64,000 nucleotides of DNA from Phellopilus nigrolimitatus. Its lineage: Eukaryota; Basidiomycota; Agaricomycetes; Hymenochaetales; Hymenochaetaceae. This document shows, piece after piece, positions 1 through 11,672 of this stretch. Numbering within the stretch: position 1 is the stretch's first letter; the number at the start of each line of letters is the position of its first letter. The notes below the pieces were generated by a model. The model worked only from the letters and a program-made list of their open reading frames with translations. It made no database searches and was not told the origin of the DNA. The stretch spans positions 1,116,001 through 1,180,000 of the forward strand of contig JAJOHG010000001.1 in NCBI GenBank assembly GCA_021029095.1. Reading direction: 5' to 3'. The position numbers were made by a program, and so were the translations under genes.

Positions 1-981
1 CTTCTGTTCAAATTTTTAGTGCCGAGCTCGGATACAGCTCTGATGCCATCGAGACCAAAGTCGTAAATCTTGTCAACGGCGAGAACTTCGCCCCTTCATT
101 TATCAAGATCGTGAGTCGGTTCACTCATCAATAATTGTCTGCTGTGTTCAATGAACCTTCAATTTCTTTCATAAAAAAGAACCCAAATGCGACGCTACCC
201 ACCTTGACCGCCAATGGAACGACTTATACCAACACTGTGGATGTCATCTCATACCTCATCAAGAACGCCCCAAAGCCAGTCGGCAAGCCTTCTGGTACTG
301 ATCTCGTGAAGTTGATCCACGAAGACAGCATTGATCCCAACTTCGCGCTCCTTCTCTCCGTAAGTCTTGCAGATTCTCGTCTACTTAGGCTTGGTTCCTG
401 ACACCTCTTAATCAATGATGATAGCGAAGCGACGAGGAGAAGAAAGCTCGCACGGACGGGATCGTCCTGACTTTCCTTGCCAATCGTGAGTTTTGCAAAC
501 CCATACTTATAGTTCAGCGCATTGACATCCACGCTCTTTTATTCCTACAGGCCAATCTGCGCTCGAGAAGCACTCCGTCACACCAGAAGCCGCCTCGTTC
601 AGCGACTTCTACAAGGACAAGATCGCGGGCAACGGCAGTCTCCTCGCGATCTACGCCGACAACGCGCCTGCGGGCGCGAAGCAGAAGTTCTTCGAGACGT
701 CCGAGCAGCACTGGGCGAACATTCGCAAGTTCGTCCTCGAGGCGCTACCGGGCTATCTCCCCGAGTCTGGGTTCATCGGCGGTGCGAGTCCCGGCGAGGA
801 TGACTTCCACCTCGGTGCCTGGCTGGCGCGCATCGTCGCAACGATCGGCGGCAAGCACGGCAGTTCGCTCGCTAACCAGGACGCGCTCAAGCAAGCGGTG
901 CCGCCGAAGGTGCTGACATACTGGAACACGTGGAGCGCAAGGGACAGCTGGAAGACTGTGTACGCTGAGGGCCTGCATTAA
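1..981 (+). CDS. Glutathione S-transferase-like protein, 3' part (5' end outside window)
   Basis: The visible exons code for a thioredoxin-like N-terminal half (ELGYSSDAIETK, then NPNATLPTL, the usual GST turn before the glutathione-binding strand) followed by an all-helical C-terminal half that ends KTVYAEGLH and a TAA at 979-981. At least three introns are needed (about 110-180, 361-424 and 489-550), each with GT and AG ends. GSTs conjugate glutathione to electrophiles in the cytosol, and in wood- or litter-decay fungi they are a large detoxification family. The exact GST class cannot be set from this fragment. The start codon and first exon lie left of the window, and the leading 18 bases look like the end of an intron. 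Confidence 0.72.
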
Positions 982-1101
982 TTGTAACACTTAATCCAAA
1001 CACATAGACGTCCTAATTTGCTTCGAATATTACATGCGTTGTATAAATCAGTGCCCTGCTTCAGTATACACATACAGAGTGGGGCCAGCGAACTGCCACC
1101 T

Positions 1102-4057
1102 TCAAAAGTCCCTTTTGTGTGAGAGTATTGCGAAGTCCATGACAGACCTTAAAAATTGTGAGGGAAAATGTTCAAATTCTCGGAATCTATTGCTAGCGTA
1201 GATCTCAACATACCTAAGGCTGATGGATTCGCCGGAATCGATGTCTGTCAAAACTAAACCATCGATGGAATGGACCCCGGGCGCTAACGCCAAGAAACGC
1301 ATATTCACAGATTGGCAGGTGGATGGACCTAGAGGTCTGAAGCGATAATGTAAATACCATAGACAATTTCTTGTGAAGAGCACGTACCCTATCCGAACTC
1401 TGTTCTCAAGCGGCGTGAAACCTGGTGGCTCAGGCTTCCACAGATTCATAGACGCAGACGAGAAATACGTGTCCCGTCTCTCTTCCCTGCGTCGCATCCT
1501 GTCTGCGAACGTCGCCTCCAGCGTCCGGACGTATGGAGATTGGTTAAACACGAAAATCTCCAACGAAAACTCGTCCAATAGGCAGATCGACCGCTGGTGT
1601 GCAAGCGAAGTCGAAGCCTGGGGTCCATCATCATGTTGTCGCACCCCAGAAGGGACAAGATTCACTGACACCACAAAGTCTCTTGCTCCCGTCCCTGGAT
1701 TACCCGTGCTCCAGGACGTCAGGGCCAGCGCCCGCTCACCAGCCATCAGTCGAGGTATGGGCGTCTGCGGCATCCCGGACAGCGTGAGCCGATCTCTCCG
1801 CGCATCGATGCCCAGACCGACGCTGCCCATCTGTCCAAAGGATGGTGAAACCGAGATAGGACGCGGCGTGACGGGCTGAGACCCATACGCAGGGAATGCG
1901 GGGGTAGGAGGCACAACCGGGAATGAATGCGCTGGCACGGTTGCTGTCGATGGGGGACTCTGATTTTGTGCATTATTAGGCAGAGGAGGCAAAGGTGGAC
2001 TCAGTGTTCCCGACCCTGACAAAGGTGTTTCGACTGTCCAAGGTTTCATACCGAGTTTTGACAAGGGAGATATCCTGCCTAGGCTAGACGAACTACTAAA
2101 TCCGGGTGATAATGACATCGGGCGCTGCACGGACGATTGGAAGGGGGAGGTAGTTCCGCCAAATGTGTGTCGTTTAGTGCCTACCGCCGTGTTCAGTTGC
2201 GCATTCGCCAGTGCGGACGCCTTATTCTGTGCTTGCTGGGCGAGTGGACTTGCTGCAGGGAACGGAGACGCGGGAAGCGGCATTGCATTATTCTCTACAT
2301 GCAATGTGAACCCAGGCGAGGGAACCGAGTCTCGTTGTCGTGGTCTGAGGTCAAGAACGCAATTCCACCGTGACAGAAATGAAGATGTTGGGTACGAGAG
2401 CTTGTCAGTCGTCTCATAAAACTCTTCTTCAGGGACAGTAAAGGGTCGACCGATGATGTTGATAGACACCGATTTCTGGAAGTCGTTGCTTATATCTTCC
2501 TCGGTTCTTTGCGGCAAATCCAGATCGGGAGGTCGAAGGAAGGTGACAGCGTACAGAAGATTATACTGCTCCGATGATCGTATGAGAAGCGGGAAAACCT
2601 TCAACGGTTCAGAAACTCCCTGCTCTCCCCAGCCTATTAGCCTGATTTTGGCAGCTTCGCCTTTTATAGACACATTAATCTCTTCGACGGAGAAGCCAGC
2701 CTCCGATTCGCCGGAATTCTCGATTTCGATGCAGAGAACAACAGTGCTTTCCTCGCTTGTGGTTTCTTGCTCGTCATCGATATTTCCAGGGAAGTATATT
2801 TGAGGGATGATCACAGTGCGCATGCGTACATGGAAGCCAGAAACGGTCGTCATTGTCTTCCGAAATGACTTGCGGAGAATAGGCAAGGTACGAGCGGGGT
2901 CCGGAGTAGTGATTGCTAAGGATGCTGGGGAAACAGGAGGTAAAGAATAAGCATAGCGAGCTGACGAGCCTAAGCGTGTGGTGGGCAAGTATAATTTATC
3001 AGATATTTCTGTACCAGCGACTCCTTACAAAAACCAAAAACACATCGTGTCAGTGTCAATGATGGCGCAAAGACTTTGACACACCTGCAGACAGACCGTC
3101 TAGGATATTGACCTCTTCAAAAAAGCTACGTCGCGGGCGCTTGGCAATATCTTGGCTAGTTTCTGCCGTGCTGGCTGGTTCTTTCGGAGACAATGTGTCT
3201 ATCAATAAAGGAAGCGGTCCTGCTGCTTGAATTAGATCGGTCAAGCTCTGTCTCTGAGGTGTGGGAGGCAGAGGCCTGTCGCGTAGCGTGATGGAGGCTG
3301 TTAAGCACAATAGTGGGTCCGTGACCTGAGTGCGCACAAATGCTAGTAGAAAGTATCAGAGCCAGTCGCGTGACGATAAGTCGAGAATATGCTCACCGAC
3401 AACAACGGACAGCTTGTATATAGCTATCCAGCACTTTTCCTGGCTGGACCGGAGCAGGCGGAAAGAATCAGCATCCTCGATTGACTCCTCGCCCCAGATA
3501 AGTGCTTTGAGGAGTGTCCCTTCTGAAAAGACGTATCTCTTGTCGGTTTCGCTGGTCGAGGGCACGGGACTGGGCGTCTGGGGCAGAATGATTGGTGGGG
3601 GCACGCCCAGCCCCTTCGCCTTGAGGGTCAGTCCAGTGCTACTTGTGCGCACGGGGGGAACGGGGGAACGGCCATTAGGTGACAGGTTGTTGGACGTAGG
3701 CGAGATGTAAGTGGCCTCGACAGAGACCTGGAGGTGATTCAAAAAGGACAAGAGGAGGGCCGGGGGCGAGAAGGGATCTGGAGACAGCAAGTTCGAGGGC
3801 TGGTCTTGCTGCTTGAAACGGATTGCGAGGTAGAAGTCTAAATCCTCGTCTGCAAGTCACCAATCAGAGGTTGACGAAGAGCATGTCAACGAACAGAGCA
3901 CACCAAAGAAGGCCTTGCTCCTCTCGCCGCAGTCACGAGCTCGACTGAGCCAGGTATCCGCCTCGATTCCGTCTTCATGGGCGGGAAAGCGGAGGACGCT
4001 GTCCGGTACGATGAGGTCTAGTGCGCACGAGTTGAAGATGTATTCTGCATTTGCCAT
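1102..4057 (-). CDS. TRS65: TRAPP II trafficking complex subunit Trs65
   Basis: On the minus strand a first exon (ATG at 4055-4057, MANAEYIFNSCALDLIVPDS) is followed by exons at about 3850-3395, 3335-3085 and a long last exon ending at 1102. The first exon has the N-terminal 'LIVPDS' strand of Trs65. The last exon has two conserved beta-rich blocks separated by a Ser/Pro-rich linker: an N-terminal block with RTVIIPQIYFPGN, and a C-terminal block with GVHSIDGLVLTDIDSGESI that is the hallmark end of this family. Trs65 belongs to TRAPP II, the Golgi exchange-factor complex for Ypt31/32 Rab GTPases. The gene is divergent from ELP6, with 128 bp between start codons. Family assignment is from remembered sequence character, not a search. 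Confidence 0.7.
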
Positions 4058-4185
4058 TCGATAGCGAGGGATTCATCGTTTTGTCGGACAACGCGCGTGC
4101 CAGTCGCGTCGCCAATGCTGTTTGGCGACCACAAATAACGCGAAAATGATCGAATATTTCCCGGTCATGCTCTCTGTATTGCAGC

Positions 4186-5102
4186 ATGTTTGACCCCTCG
4201 ACCTTGCCATGTCAAGGAGGCCAATTGCTTCTTGTCACTGACAGCCTGGCTTCCCCTGCCGACTTCGTTATCCTCAGCATTCTGGCTGCTCAATTAAAAA
4301 ACCACTCGCTCAAGTCCAAGTGCATATTCGTCTCTTTCTCCCAAACTTTCTCCCATTGGAAATCCGTCGCTGCTCGGTTGGTCTGTTCTTCTCGCAAATT
4401 GCCCCTTTTTCCATTTCTCAAGAAGAATCTCATCTCAGAGTCCTCCGACACATCTCTCTTCCCACATCTCAAACGGCTCTTTCAAATTTCTCGATGCGCT
4501 CACTGAACCGCATACAACTGCAAGCGCTTTGCGGCTTCTATACGACAAAATAAGCCGAATCCTTGACGAACCCGACGCTGGCGACGCGAATAGTGACAGT
4601 CCGAACATGATTGTTCTCGACAGTATCTCGTTTCTGGAATGGTCAGGAATATCAGTCGTTGATGTCAAGTGTTTCGTAAGGGCGTTGCGCGCACTCTGTA
4701 ATAGAGTAAATCCGGTTTCACCCCTTGAAATGCGCCTTTTTCTTAACCTTTCCGTAGCGCTATGCCAGCCTGGTTATTCGACATCACCGAGTATTGTCAG
4801 ACGATCTGGATGATCTTGCGCGCAGTCTTCTCGCCCAATGCGCTTGGCATCTGGAAGTGCTTCCTTTGTCGAGTGGAAGGAGTGGGGCAATTAGTGGAGA
4901 GGTAGGTTCTTTGACGTTTGGCCTTGCCGACGAATTGTGAGTGAAGTCCTCCGTTGTTCAACAGGTCGCGCTTCATCGGGGCCCGCTCCTCAATGACTTG
5001 GCTATTATTGATACCATTCAAAGAAATAATGCGGTCCAGTACCGGCTGAGCGACACCGGGGCACTATACTTTGGCAGAGGGACAAGTGCGGGTATATTAT
5101 AG
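4186..5102 (+). CDS. ELP6: Elongator complex protein 6
   Basis: The protein opens with GGQLLLVTDSLASPADF and CIFVSFSQTFSHWKSVA, the RecA-like core signature of Elp6, and continues with FKFLDAL and NMIVLDSISFLEWSG. It needs three introns: about 4377-4422 (46 nt), one after LRALCNR at about 4707-4756, and one after GAISGE at about 4901-4964. With these removed the frame closes at TAG 5100-5102, giving SLVIRHHR and VALHRGPLLND in register. Elp6 is one of the Elp4/5/6 hexameric ATPase subunits of Elongator, which modifies wobble uridines in tRNA. A 128-bp divergent promoter is shared with TRS65. The conserved family lacks the usual Walker A, and none is obvious here. Confidence 0.78.
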
Positions 5103-5397
5103 TAATCAAAACATGGATATGACATATTTCATATGTAAGTTAACAGGCTTGGAAGACAGTCGAGGTGCATAACACATCGGGATGCAACGTGATTATCCTC
5201 TCATCTCCGAGCAAAATCAACTGGAGACCAACCATGCTTGGAATTGCACACTGGACAAGTGTCCGAATTACTTGTATGCACCAAAGGAATGCTATGGTTG
5301 AAGAGATGCAGTTGAGGTCTCTTCCGACGGGGATTTCACGGCCTGATGGTCGAGAATTCGCCTGAGAACAGTGTTTCTGGTGCGATGGGTACGCCGG

Positions 5398-5927
5398 TCA
5401 GATAGGCATGTCCTCAAGAAAACCAAAATCGTACCGTTCCTTGAACTGGGTGAGAATGAGCTGTGGATTATCAAGCTCATAGAGTGAGTCACCCGCACCA
5501 CTTGTGCGGGCAGAAGCTGTTGTTAGACCCTCAATACTTGTCTTAAACATAACCCAACACACCTTTCAGTTTCACCCGCGATTGTCTCTATTATGTACAT
5601 CTTGTCGTTCCGCGTGGACTCCCCATCTCGAGATGCGGCAGCGGCGGCACCAGGAGCATCTGTTACCTTCACGCTAGCTACGGCGAAGTCGGCGTGGAGA
5701 CTCTGGACTACCGGAGCCGAGGCGGGGCTGTCATAATCCAGAACGATGACTCTCTCGTCAGCAGAGGTGGGAAGGAGGGCGGAGGCCGGGTCGTCTGCAA
5801 AGTGGTATTCGATGAGAGGGTGTGAGAAGTTGGCAGGAGCAGATGAAGAAGCTGCGGATGAGTTTGCGTTGGTATGCTGCAGCAAGAGGTAGAACGGCGG
5901 TTCGGGCTTAGCCGACGCAAAGGACAT
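5398..5927 (-). CDS. Unrecognised small protein (about 150 aa)
   Basis: The ATG at 5925-5927 starts MSFASAKPEPPFYLLLQHT. The frame runs through YHFADDPASALLPTSADERV and VIVLDYDSP to IIETIAGE, then one intron (about 5490-5567), and closes with LYELDNPQLILTQFKERYDFGFLEDMPI and a stop at 5398-5400. A Met 39 bases upstream is in frame but less likely as start. There is no signal peptide or membrane segment. An Ala/Ser-rich spacer separates two better-conserved-looking halves, and the tail is acidic and hydrophobic. I do not recognise the family. Coding potential is supported by the clean splice junction and the uninterrupted C-terminal exon in frame. Confidence 0.6.
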
Positions 5928-6423
5928 GATACAGAACGGAGTCAAACTGCTAGCTTGTCGCTGCAAACTGACTAAGATTAGATGTGGCTTGTTGGTCCTT
6001 GTTTGCCATCACCCCCTTGCTCTCAGCTCGTAGGACTGATATCTTTCATGGAGACAGCGACAACATCACCCACGACCTCGGTAGCTCAATCTGAGAAGAC
6101 CAGGAATTGATCTCGACATCACCGATATTCCCACCATGCGCTAGACATCACCTTGCCTACCGACGCACGCGCGCCTGTTGCTATAGTTCGCCCCTTATAA
6201 GGCGGGGTTTCCTTCTCATTGCCCCAATGCTAGCAATCTTTGTCTTTGACGCTCTGTCTTAGTTTTTTCTCGTTCTTTCTGAGACAGTGTCTCTCTTTGC
6301 TACTATATAGGCCTCAAGACTGGCCGGTCCTGTCGTTTCGCTGTTCATTCTTTTGCCAAGTCTAAGCTTTCGTCTTAAACAATTTAAACCGTCTGCTCTC
6401 GCTTCATTGGATCATTTACTCTG
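5928..6423. promoter_or_regulatory. Divergent intergenic region upstream of the CAP-protein gene
   Basis: No coding feature seen. It contains a perfect palindromic CArG-type box, CCTTATAAGG, at 6193-6202 and a TATA-like TATATAGG about 120 bases before the CAP start, both plausible core or upstream elements. The final 100 bases are pyrimidine-rich, as is common just upstream of highly expressed fungal starts. No binding was tested. Confidence 0.35.
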
Positions 6424-7882
6424 ATGTTTCTTCAACTCTGCGCTTTCTTGTTCACCTTGAGCGTTATGCCGATTCCCAGCATTCTCGCTGGCCCCGCCTG
6501 CGCACGCAATCACCGCAATCAAGCTGATTGCATGACAGAGTGTTCAGCGAGATGGGGCTGGCCTGGATCCACGATGGGTACAGATCCCTGGGGAAATGTG
6601 ATGTCGCCTGCAGAGGCGACGGCGATCAGCAGCGTCATTGCACTCGCTTGCGGCTCCAGCATAACACCGTATGTTTGGTCTTGACTGCTATGCTAGGAAG
6701 ACGTTCCTCTAATGCATATACAATTAAATAGCTCATCTTCTCCCAGTACAACGGTTATTACAACGACCGTATCGACGTCAAGCACGAGTCCTGCGACTTG
6801 CATCTCTGCTTCGTCTGCGAGTTCTGCGACCCTCGGGACATCGACGCGCTCGGGTACGACATCAGCGAGCTCCGGCGGTTTTGTGCCGAGCTCAACTCCT
6901 ACACAGGTGTCTAGCACAGTTTCAACATTGTCGGTGTCTAGCACAGTCTCAACATCGTCGGTGTCTAGCACAGTTTCAATAACGTCAGATTCATCTTCCT
7001 CGTCGTTCACGACCTCTACGCAAATCTCCTCTCTTTCTTCGTCCCCACCGGAGTCCTCTAGCACCACATCCATTAGCCCGTCTCCAGATCCCATTTCGAC
7101 CAGTACTCCAACGAGTACTTTTACATTTACAAGCACAAGCACCACGCCCTCCCCATCTTCGTCCGCTACATCCCAACCGTCAACTTCGTCTTCTCCTGGA
7201 ACGTCCAGTTCGGATATTGCAACGTATCTGTCGACTCAAAACACAGCGCGTTCGCAACACGGCGCGTCGCCCTTGTCCTGGAACGATACTCTGGCAAGCG
7301 CGGCTCAGACATGGGCGAACAAGTGTGTCTTCAAGCACTCCGGAGGTACTCTTGGGCCCTTCGGGGGTGAGTCAGAGATACGATTCTTATCCTTTTGCAG
7401 TAGTTTCTAAACTCACCTTTTTTCCTAGAGAATCTCGCAGCTGGAACAGGAAATAGTTATAATATAAGCAGCGCTGTACAGTCCTGGACTAACGAGGCTT
7501 GTGAGTTTACTTTTTCCTCGTTCTTTATACCGTTGAACAATTCATTCATATCTACCAATCCTTAATTTCAGCTCAATATAACTCGGGCAACCCTCAACCA
7601 TCTCATTTCACCCAAGTCGTCTGGAAAGCGTCGACGCAGGTGGGCTGTGCACTACAATCGTGCAATGGTATTTTTAGTGCTAGTTTTGGCGTAAGTTGTC
7701 AACGTGAACCAATAATTCTGTCCTTACTGAAGTAGCCATTAATTAGCAAGCCAAGTTCTATGTCTGCGAATACTATCCTCAAGGGAACGTAATCGGCGCC
7801 TTCGCGTGAGTGCTTTCGCGTCGACTCATACGTTCATCGACTGATTCTCCACATTCGCCACAGGCAAAACGTCCAGGCTTAA
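6424..7882 (+). CDS. Secreted CAP/PR-1 (SCP-like) protein with Ser/Thr-rich linker
   Basis: The ATG at 6424 begins a clear secretory signal peptide (MFLQLCAFLFTLSVMPIPSI, probable cleavage near LAG-PACA). A short Cys-containing domain (CARNHRNQADCMTECSARWG) follows, then after an intron (about 6670-6730) a stretch of about 140 residues almost entirely Ser and Thr, then the CAP domain. CAP signatures are visible: LSTQNTARSQHGASPLSWND, CVFKHSGG, PFGENLAAG, HFTQVVWKAS, and CEYYPQGN near the end. Further introns lie at about 7365-7428, 7501-7571, 7691-7747 and 7807-7863, and the stop is at 7880-7882. PR-1-like proteins are extracellular and several fungal ones bind sterols. The linker is probably heavily O-mannosylated. 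It lies beside another secreted enzyme gene on the same strand. Confidence 0.88.
6907..6987 (+). repeat. 27-bp tandem repeat, three copies, in the CAP-protein linker
   Basis: Three head-to-tail 27-base units at 6907-6933, 6934-6960 and 6961-6987 each begin GTGTCTAGCACAGT and differ at a few positions. They encode VSSTVS-type nonapeptides and keep frame, so copy number can change without breaking the gene. Confidence 0.9.
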
Positions 7883-8413
7883 GTCTTGATTTTGGAACAT
7901 GTATGTTTTGTCTGTAAATTTTGTGTTATTATATAAGCTTGCGCGTTTGGTCATTTGAATTTTGGTCACGCGGATTTTAGTCCGCGTGATTATATGCACA
8001 CCTGACCTTGACACTTCACGTCAAGGCGTCTTTCGCCGTCCTCGCCTATGTTGACGTAAGTATACGACAATGGGCACTGTCCTCCATCAAGAGCGCCCTG
8101 ACTTTTCTTTACCGGAGGCTAGGCGAGCGAAATTATGATGCCTGTACACCGCAATGTTGCTAACGATTTCTGTCCCATCAATTTGCAAAGTCGCGTGCAC
8201 AGTTCCAATGTGCGGCCCGTCCGTCAGCGCGCAATTTAGTCAATTTTTGGCTCATGGAAATAATGAAGATCGACGACAAGAAGATGGTCCGGGCCGCAAT
8301 ATAAGAAGCATGATTTTGAGCGGCCCCCTCGTGAGGTCAGGCTGGCACTTGACCTGGGTACTTGAGAGCTTTATATTTCATCCATCGGCCGTCCGCCTCT
8401 CTTGGCCGTAACG
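7883..8413. other. Intergenic region with two adjacent hairpins, upstream of the glutaminase gene
   Basis: No gene seen. Two close inverted repeats lie downstream of the CAP gene: CACGCGGA / TCCGCGTG at 7967-7988 with a 6-base loop, and CCTTGAC / GTCAAGG at 8006-8026 with a 7-base loop. A TTTATATTT at about 8371, some 40 bases before the glutaminase ATG, is a possible TATA element. The hairpins could mark a 3' end, a transcription-factor dyad, or remnants of a mobile element. Confidence 0.4.
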
Positions 8414-11400
8414 ATGTCTCCATATTTCCAAGACACGTACATCCGCCCAGCGCTGGGGCTCCTATTTGCGCTGTTTCTGACCGTGGCGAACTCGAGTTTT
8501 GCTCGTGGCGCTGTGACATGGTCAGCCACACCTTTCAACCCGGCCGCCGTTCCCCTCGCCGTCCGGACACCGTACTTGTCGACTTGGCTTCCGCAGGGAG
8601 CGGGAACGGCGTTGAACGGCAACTGGTCCTCCTTTTGGACCGGTACGGTGAGTCTGGTGTTATTTCATATCGATTTTCAGTTCTTGATTGACTGAATGTT
8701 CTTCCGCGATTCAGACGCTCGGCTGGGCGGGTTATGTACGCGTCGACGGTACCGTGTACAACTTTCTCGGGGCACCGACTGTTTCAGGAGCAGATACCAC
8801 CAAGGCCACTCAGAAGAGCCTGGAGGTCTGTTGACACACTACGATCATTCCGCAACAATGTTGACGTGTGAATTTCGTTTGTCTAGTTCACAGCTACTCA
8901 GAGCACGTTTGTCATGACAGCTGGTCCAGTGGATCTGACCGTTCTGTTCCTTAGTCCGGTCGAGGTAATGTGTTTCGCGTCCATTAATGAAGGAATAAAG
9001 ATGTTGATTTTCGACGCAGCCAAACGATCTCGTTAGGCAGTCCTTGCCCTTCTCATATCTCTCCCTGGCGGCCGCTTCAAACGATGGAAAATCCCATTCC
9101 GTCCAAGTCTATACAGACATCACCGGGGAATGGATTACCGGCAATAACAGCCTCACTGCCAATTGGACAACGAGCGTCGGGAATATTATCACCCACCAAG
9201 TGCAGTTGGTGGATCAAACTCCGTATTCTGAGATTTCCGACCATATTCAACGTGAGTATACCTGTACCTTTCCACCTTCCTACATTTTGAGAATATTCTC
9301 TGATGACCAACGACGATGTATAGAGGGATCTGCCTTTTATTCCATAGCCAAGGTAATTACAGTCGTCTATGATATTAGCTAATCATCTCAAACCACGTTA
9401 CTCATTGCGCGTATTCACAGAGCTCAGGCACTACTTACCAAACCGGAGAAGATACCGTAGTTCGCGGACAGTTTATCAATAGTGGCTCCTTGGGAAATAC
9501 CCAGGATACGAACTTCCGCGCCGTCTCGGACAAGTGGCCAGTCTTCGCGCTCGCCGAAGACCTCGGTGAAGTCAACCAGGCGTCTACGCCTGTCGTTTTC
9601 TCCGTGGGGCACTTCCGCGATCCTGCCGTCGAATACATCGTGGCAAATAACCAGACGCAGCAGCGCAGCGCATACTTCTTGACCGCGTATTCCACTCCGG
9701 CGGATGCTGTGCGTATACATGGATTAAATCAGAGAACCTGGGAGACTGAGTGTATTTCATGATAGATTTCGTTTTTCCTAAGCGACTATAACGCTGCGCT
9801 CTCGTCTGCTGACGCTTTCGATTTCAAATTAGCCAGCGACGCCAAAGCTATCTCCTCGGACTATGCTGACGTTGTGGCTTTGTCCATCCGCCAGGCTTTT
9901 GGTGCGACTGAGATCACGGTCTCCAAGAATCCCGATGGTTCTTTCAACTCCAGCGACGTATTGGTCTTCATGAAAGGTGCGAGAAGAAATATATCATCTT
10001 ATTACTGGGCTGACAAATTTGCTCAGAGATATCCAGCGACGGAGTGGGTTTATTTTCGATCGAAATAGTTTCTTAATTGACTTTTTTTTCTTTTGATAGA
10101 ACGTGAATACGGTTGATGTCATCTTCCCATCTTGGCCTATATTCCTCTACGCCAATGCAAAGCTTGGACGCTTCCTGCTTGAAGGCCTCTTCCAGTATCA
10201 GGCCACTGGCCAATATCCCAACAAATACAGTGCTCACGACCTCGGTAAATCAGACCGCTATTTGTCTTCCGATCTATTCTGATGATCTTACCCAGGCGCT
10301 GCTTACCCTAAGGCCGTGGGTCACAATGATGGTTTGTCATAACTTGCTTCTGTATCGTTATGGCCTATGCTGAAATTAGATATCCACAGGGAACGACGAG
10401 AAGATGCCGGTGGAAGGTGTGTATTTCGTATTAGAAAGATGATAAAGACATAGCTCATTCAAATTAATTTACCAGAGAGTGGAAACATGTTAATCATGTC
10501 TCTTAGCTACACGCAAGCAACGAACGATACATCCATGATCAGTACCTATGTACGTCGTCAACCAAAAACGTTATCTGTCGTGGTCGATCTTAAGCAGACT
10601 TTCTTATTTTCCCCTTCAGTTCGACCTCCTTGACCAGTGGACTCAGTACCTTATCACCGATTCTTTGATCCCTGAGAATCAGATCAGCACAGACGACTTT
10701 GCAGGTAGCCTTGCCAACCAGACGAACCTTGCAATCAAAGGAATAATAGGCATCAAAGCGATGTCCGTAATCTCTGGATTGGTGGGTGACACAGCGCGGG
10801 AGTCAAATTACAGTGTAAGCTTCCGACGTCAAATCTCGATAAGTAAACACTCTGATACAACTTTACATTGGACGCTGCAGTCTATTGCTTCGTCATATGT
10901 CACACAATGGCAGAAGTACGCCACCGCGTCAAGTGGGGACCACCTCACATTATCGGTAAGTCGCCGTTTCTCGATTCTGTACATGCATTTTCTCATCGAG
11001 ACTACGTAGTATGGAAACGATTCGAGGTAAGCACATGCTGTATATGCGTCGGCCCAAGGCAATAATCTGAAGCATGAATCGGAAGTTGGGGTCTGTCTTA
11101 TAATCTCTACGCGGACAAACTCCTGCAGACGAACATCTTCCCACAATCCGTTTATGACATGCGTAAGCCAGGATATACACAGATGATATAATATTCACAC
11201 CCGCTGACGAGAAATGATATGCAGAGACGGCGTGGTACAAAACCGTCGCGAACTCCTTCGGCGTTCCCCTGGACACGCGGTATGTACTTGCGATCCTGAT
11301 AATTTGCTTCGCACTGAGAGACTGCTCGCCAGTCATACATACACCAAGACTGGTGAGTGATTAAGTTCGAGTGAGAATGCATTGCCAGGAACGGTTCTGA

Positions 11401-11672
11401 TACCTCACGCACAGATTGGCAACTATTCACTGCTGGTCTCGTAACTGACACGACGTCTCGTGACCTCCTCATCTCGTCCGTGCGGAAATTTGCTGCAGAC
11501 GGTCTGAGCTATGCGCCGTTCGCCGACTGGTACGAGACGACGGATGGTACACCTGAAGTATTCAGAGCACGACCTGTGGCTGGGGGGCATCTCGCTTTGG
11601 TAAGCTCTTTTGTTTTTTGCAAACTGCTCCAGCTAACGTTTATCTTCGCGGCGCATTCAGCTCGTCCTGTAA
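8414..11672 (+). CDS. gtaA: Extracellular glutaminase, GtaA type
   Basis: The ATG at 8414 starts a protein with a hydrophobic N-terminal segment (IRPALGLLFALFLTVAN) acting as signal peptide or anchor. It is followed by the fungal GtaA layout: VRTPYLSTWLP and LNGNWSSFWTG near the start, a beta-rich domain (VQVYTDITGEWITGNNS), and a helical-barrel part with HDLGAAYPKAVGHNDGNDEK, MLIMSLSYTQATND and a tail ADWYETTDGTPEVFRARPVAGG. About fifteen short introns are needed, and the frame closes with LALLVL and TAA at 11670-11672, giving roughly 690 residues, the normal length for the family. GtaA hydrolyses glutamine to glutamate and ammonia outside the cell or at the wall. Family identity is strong; the individual exon borders were placed by eye. 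Confidence 0.88.
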
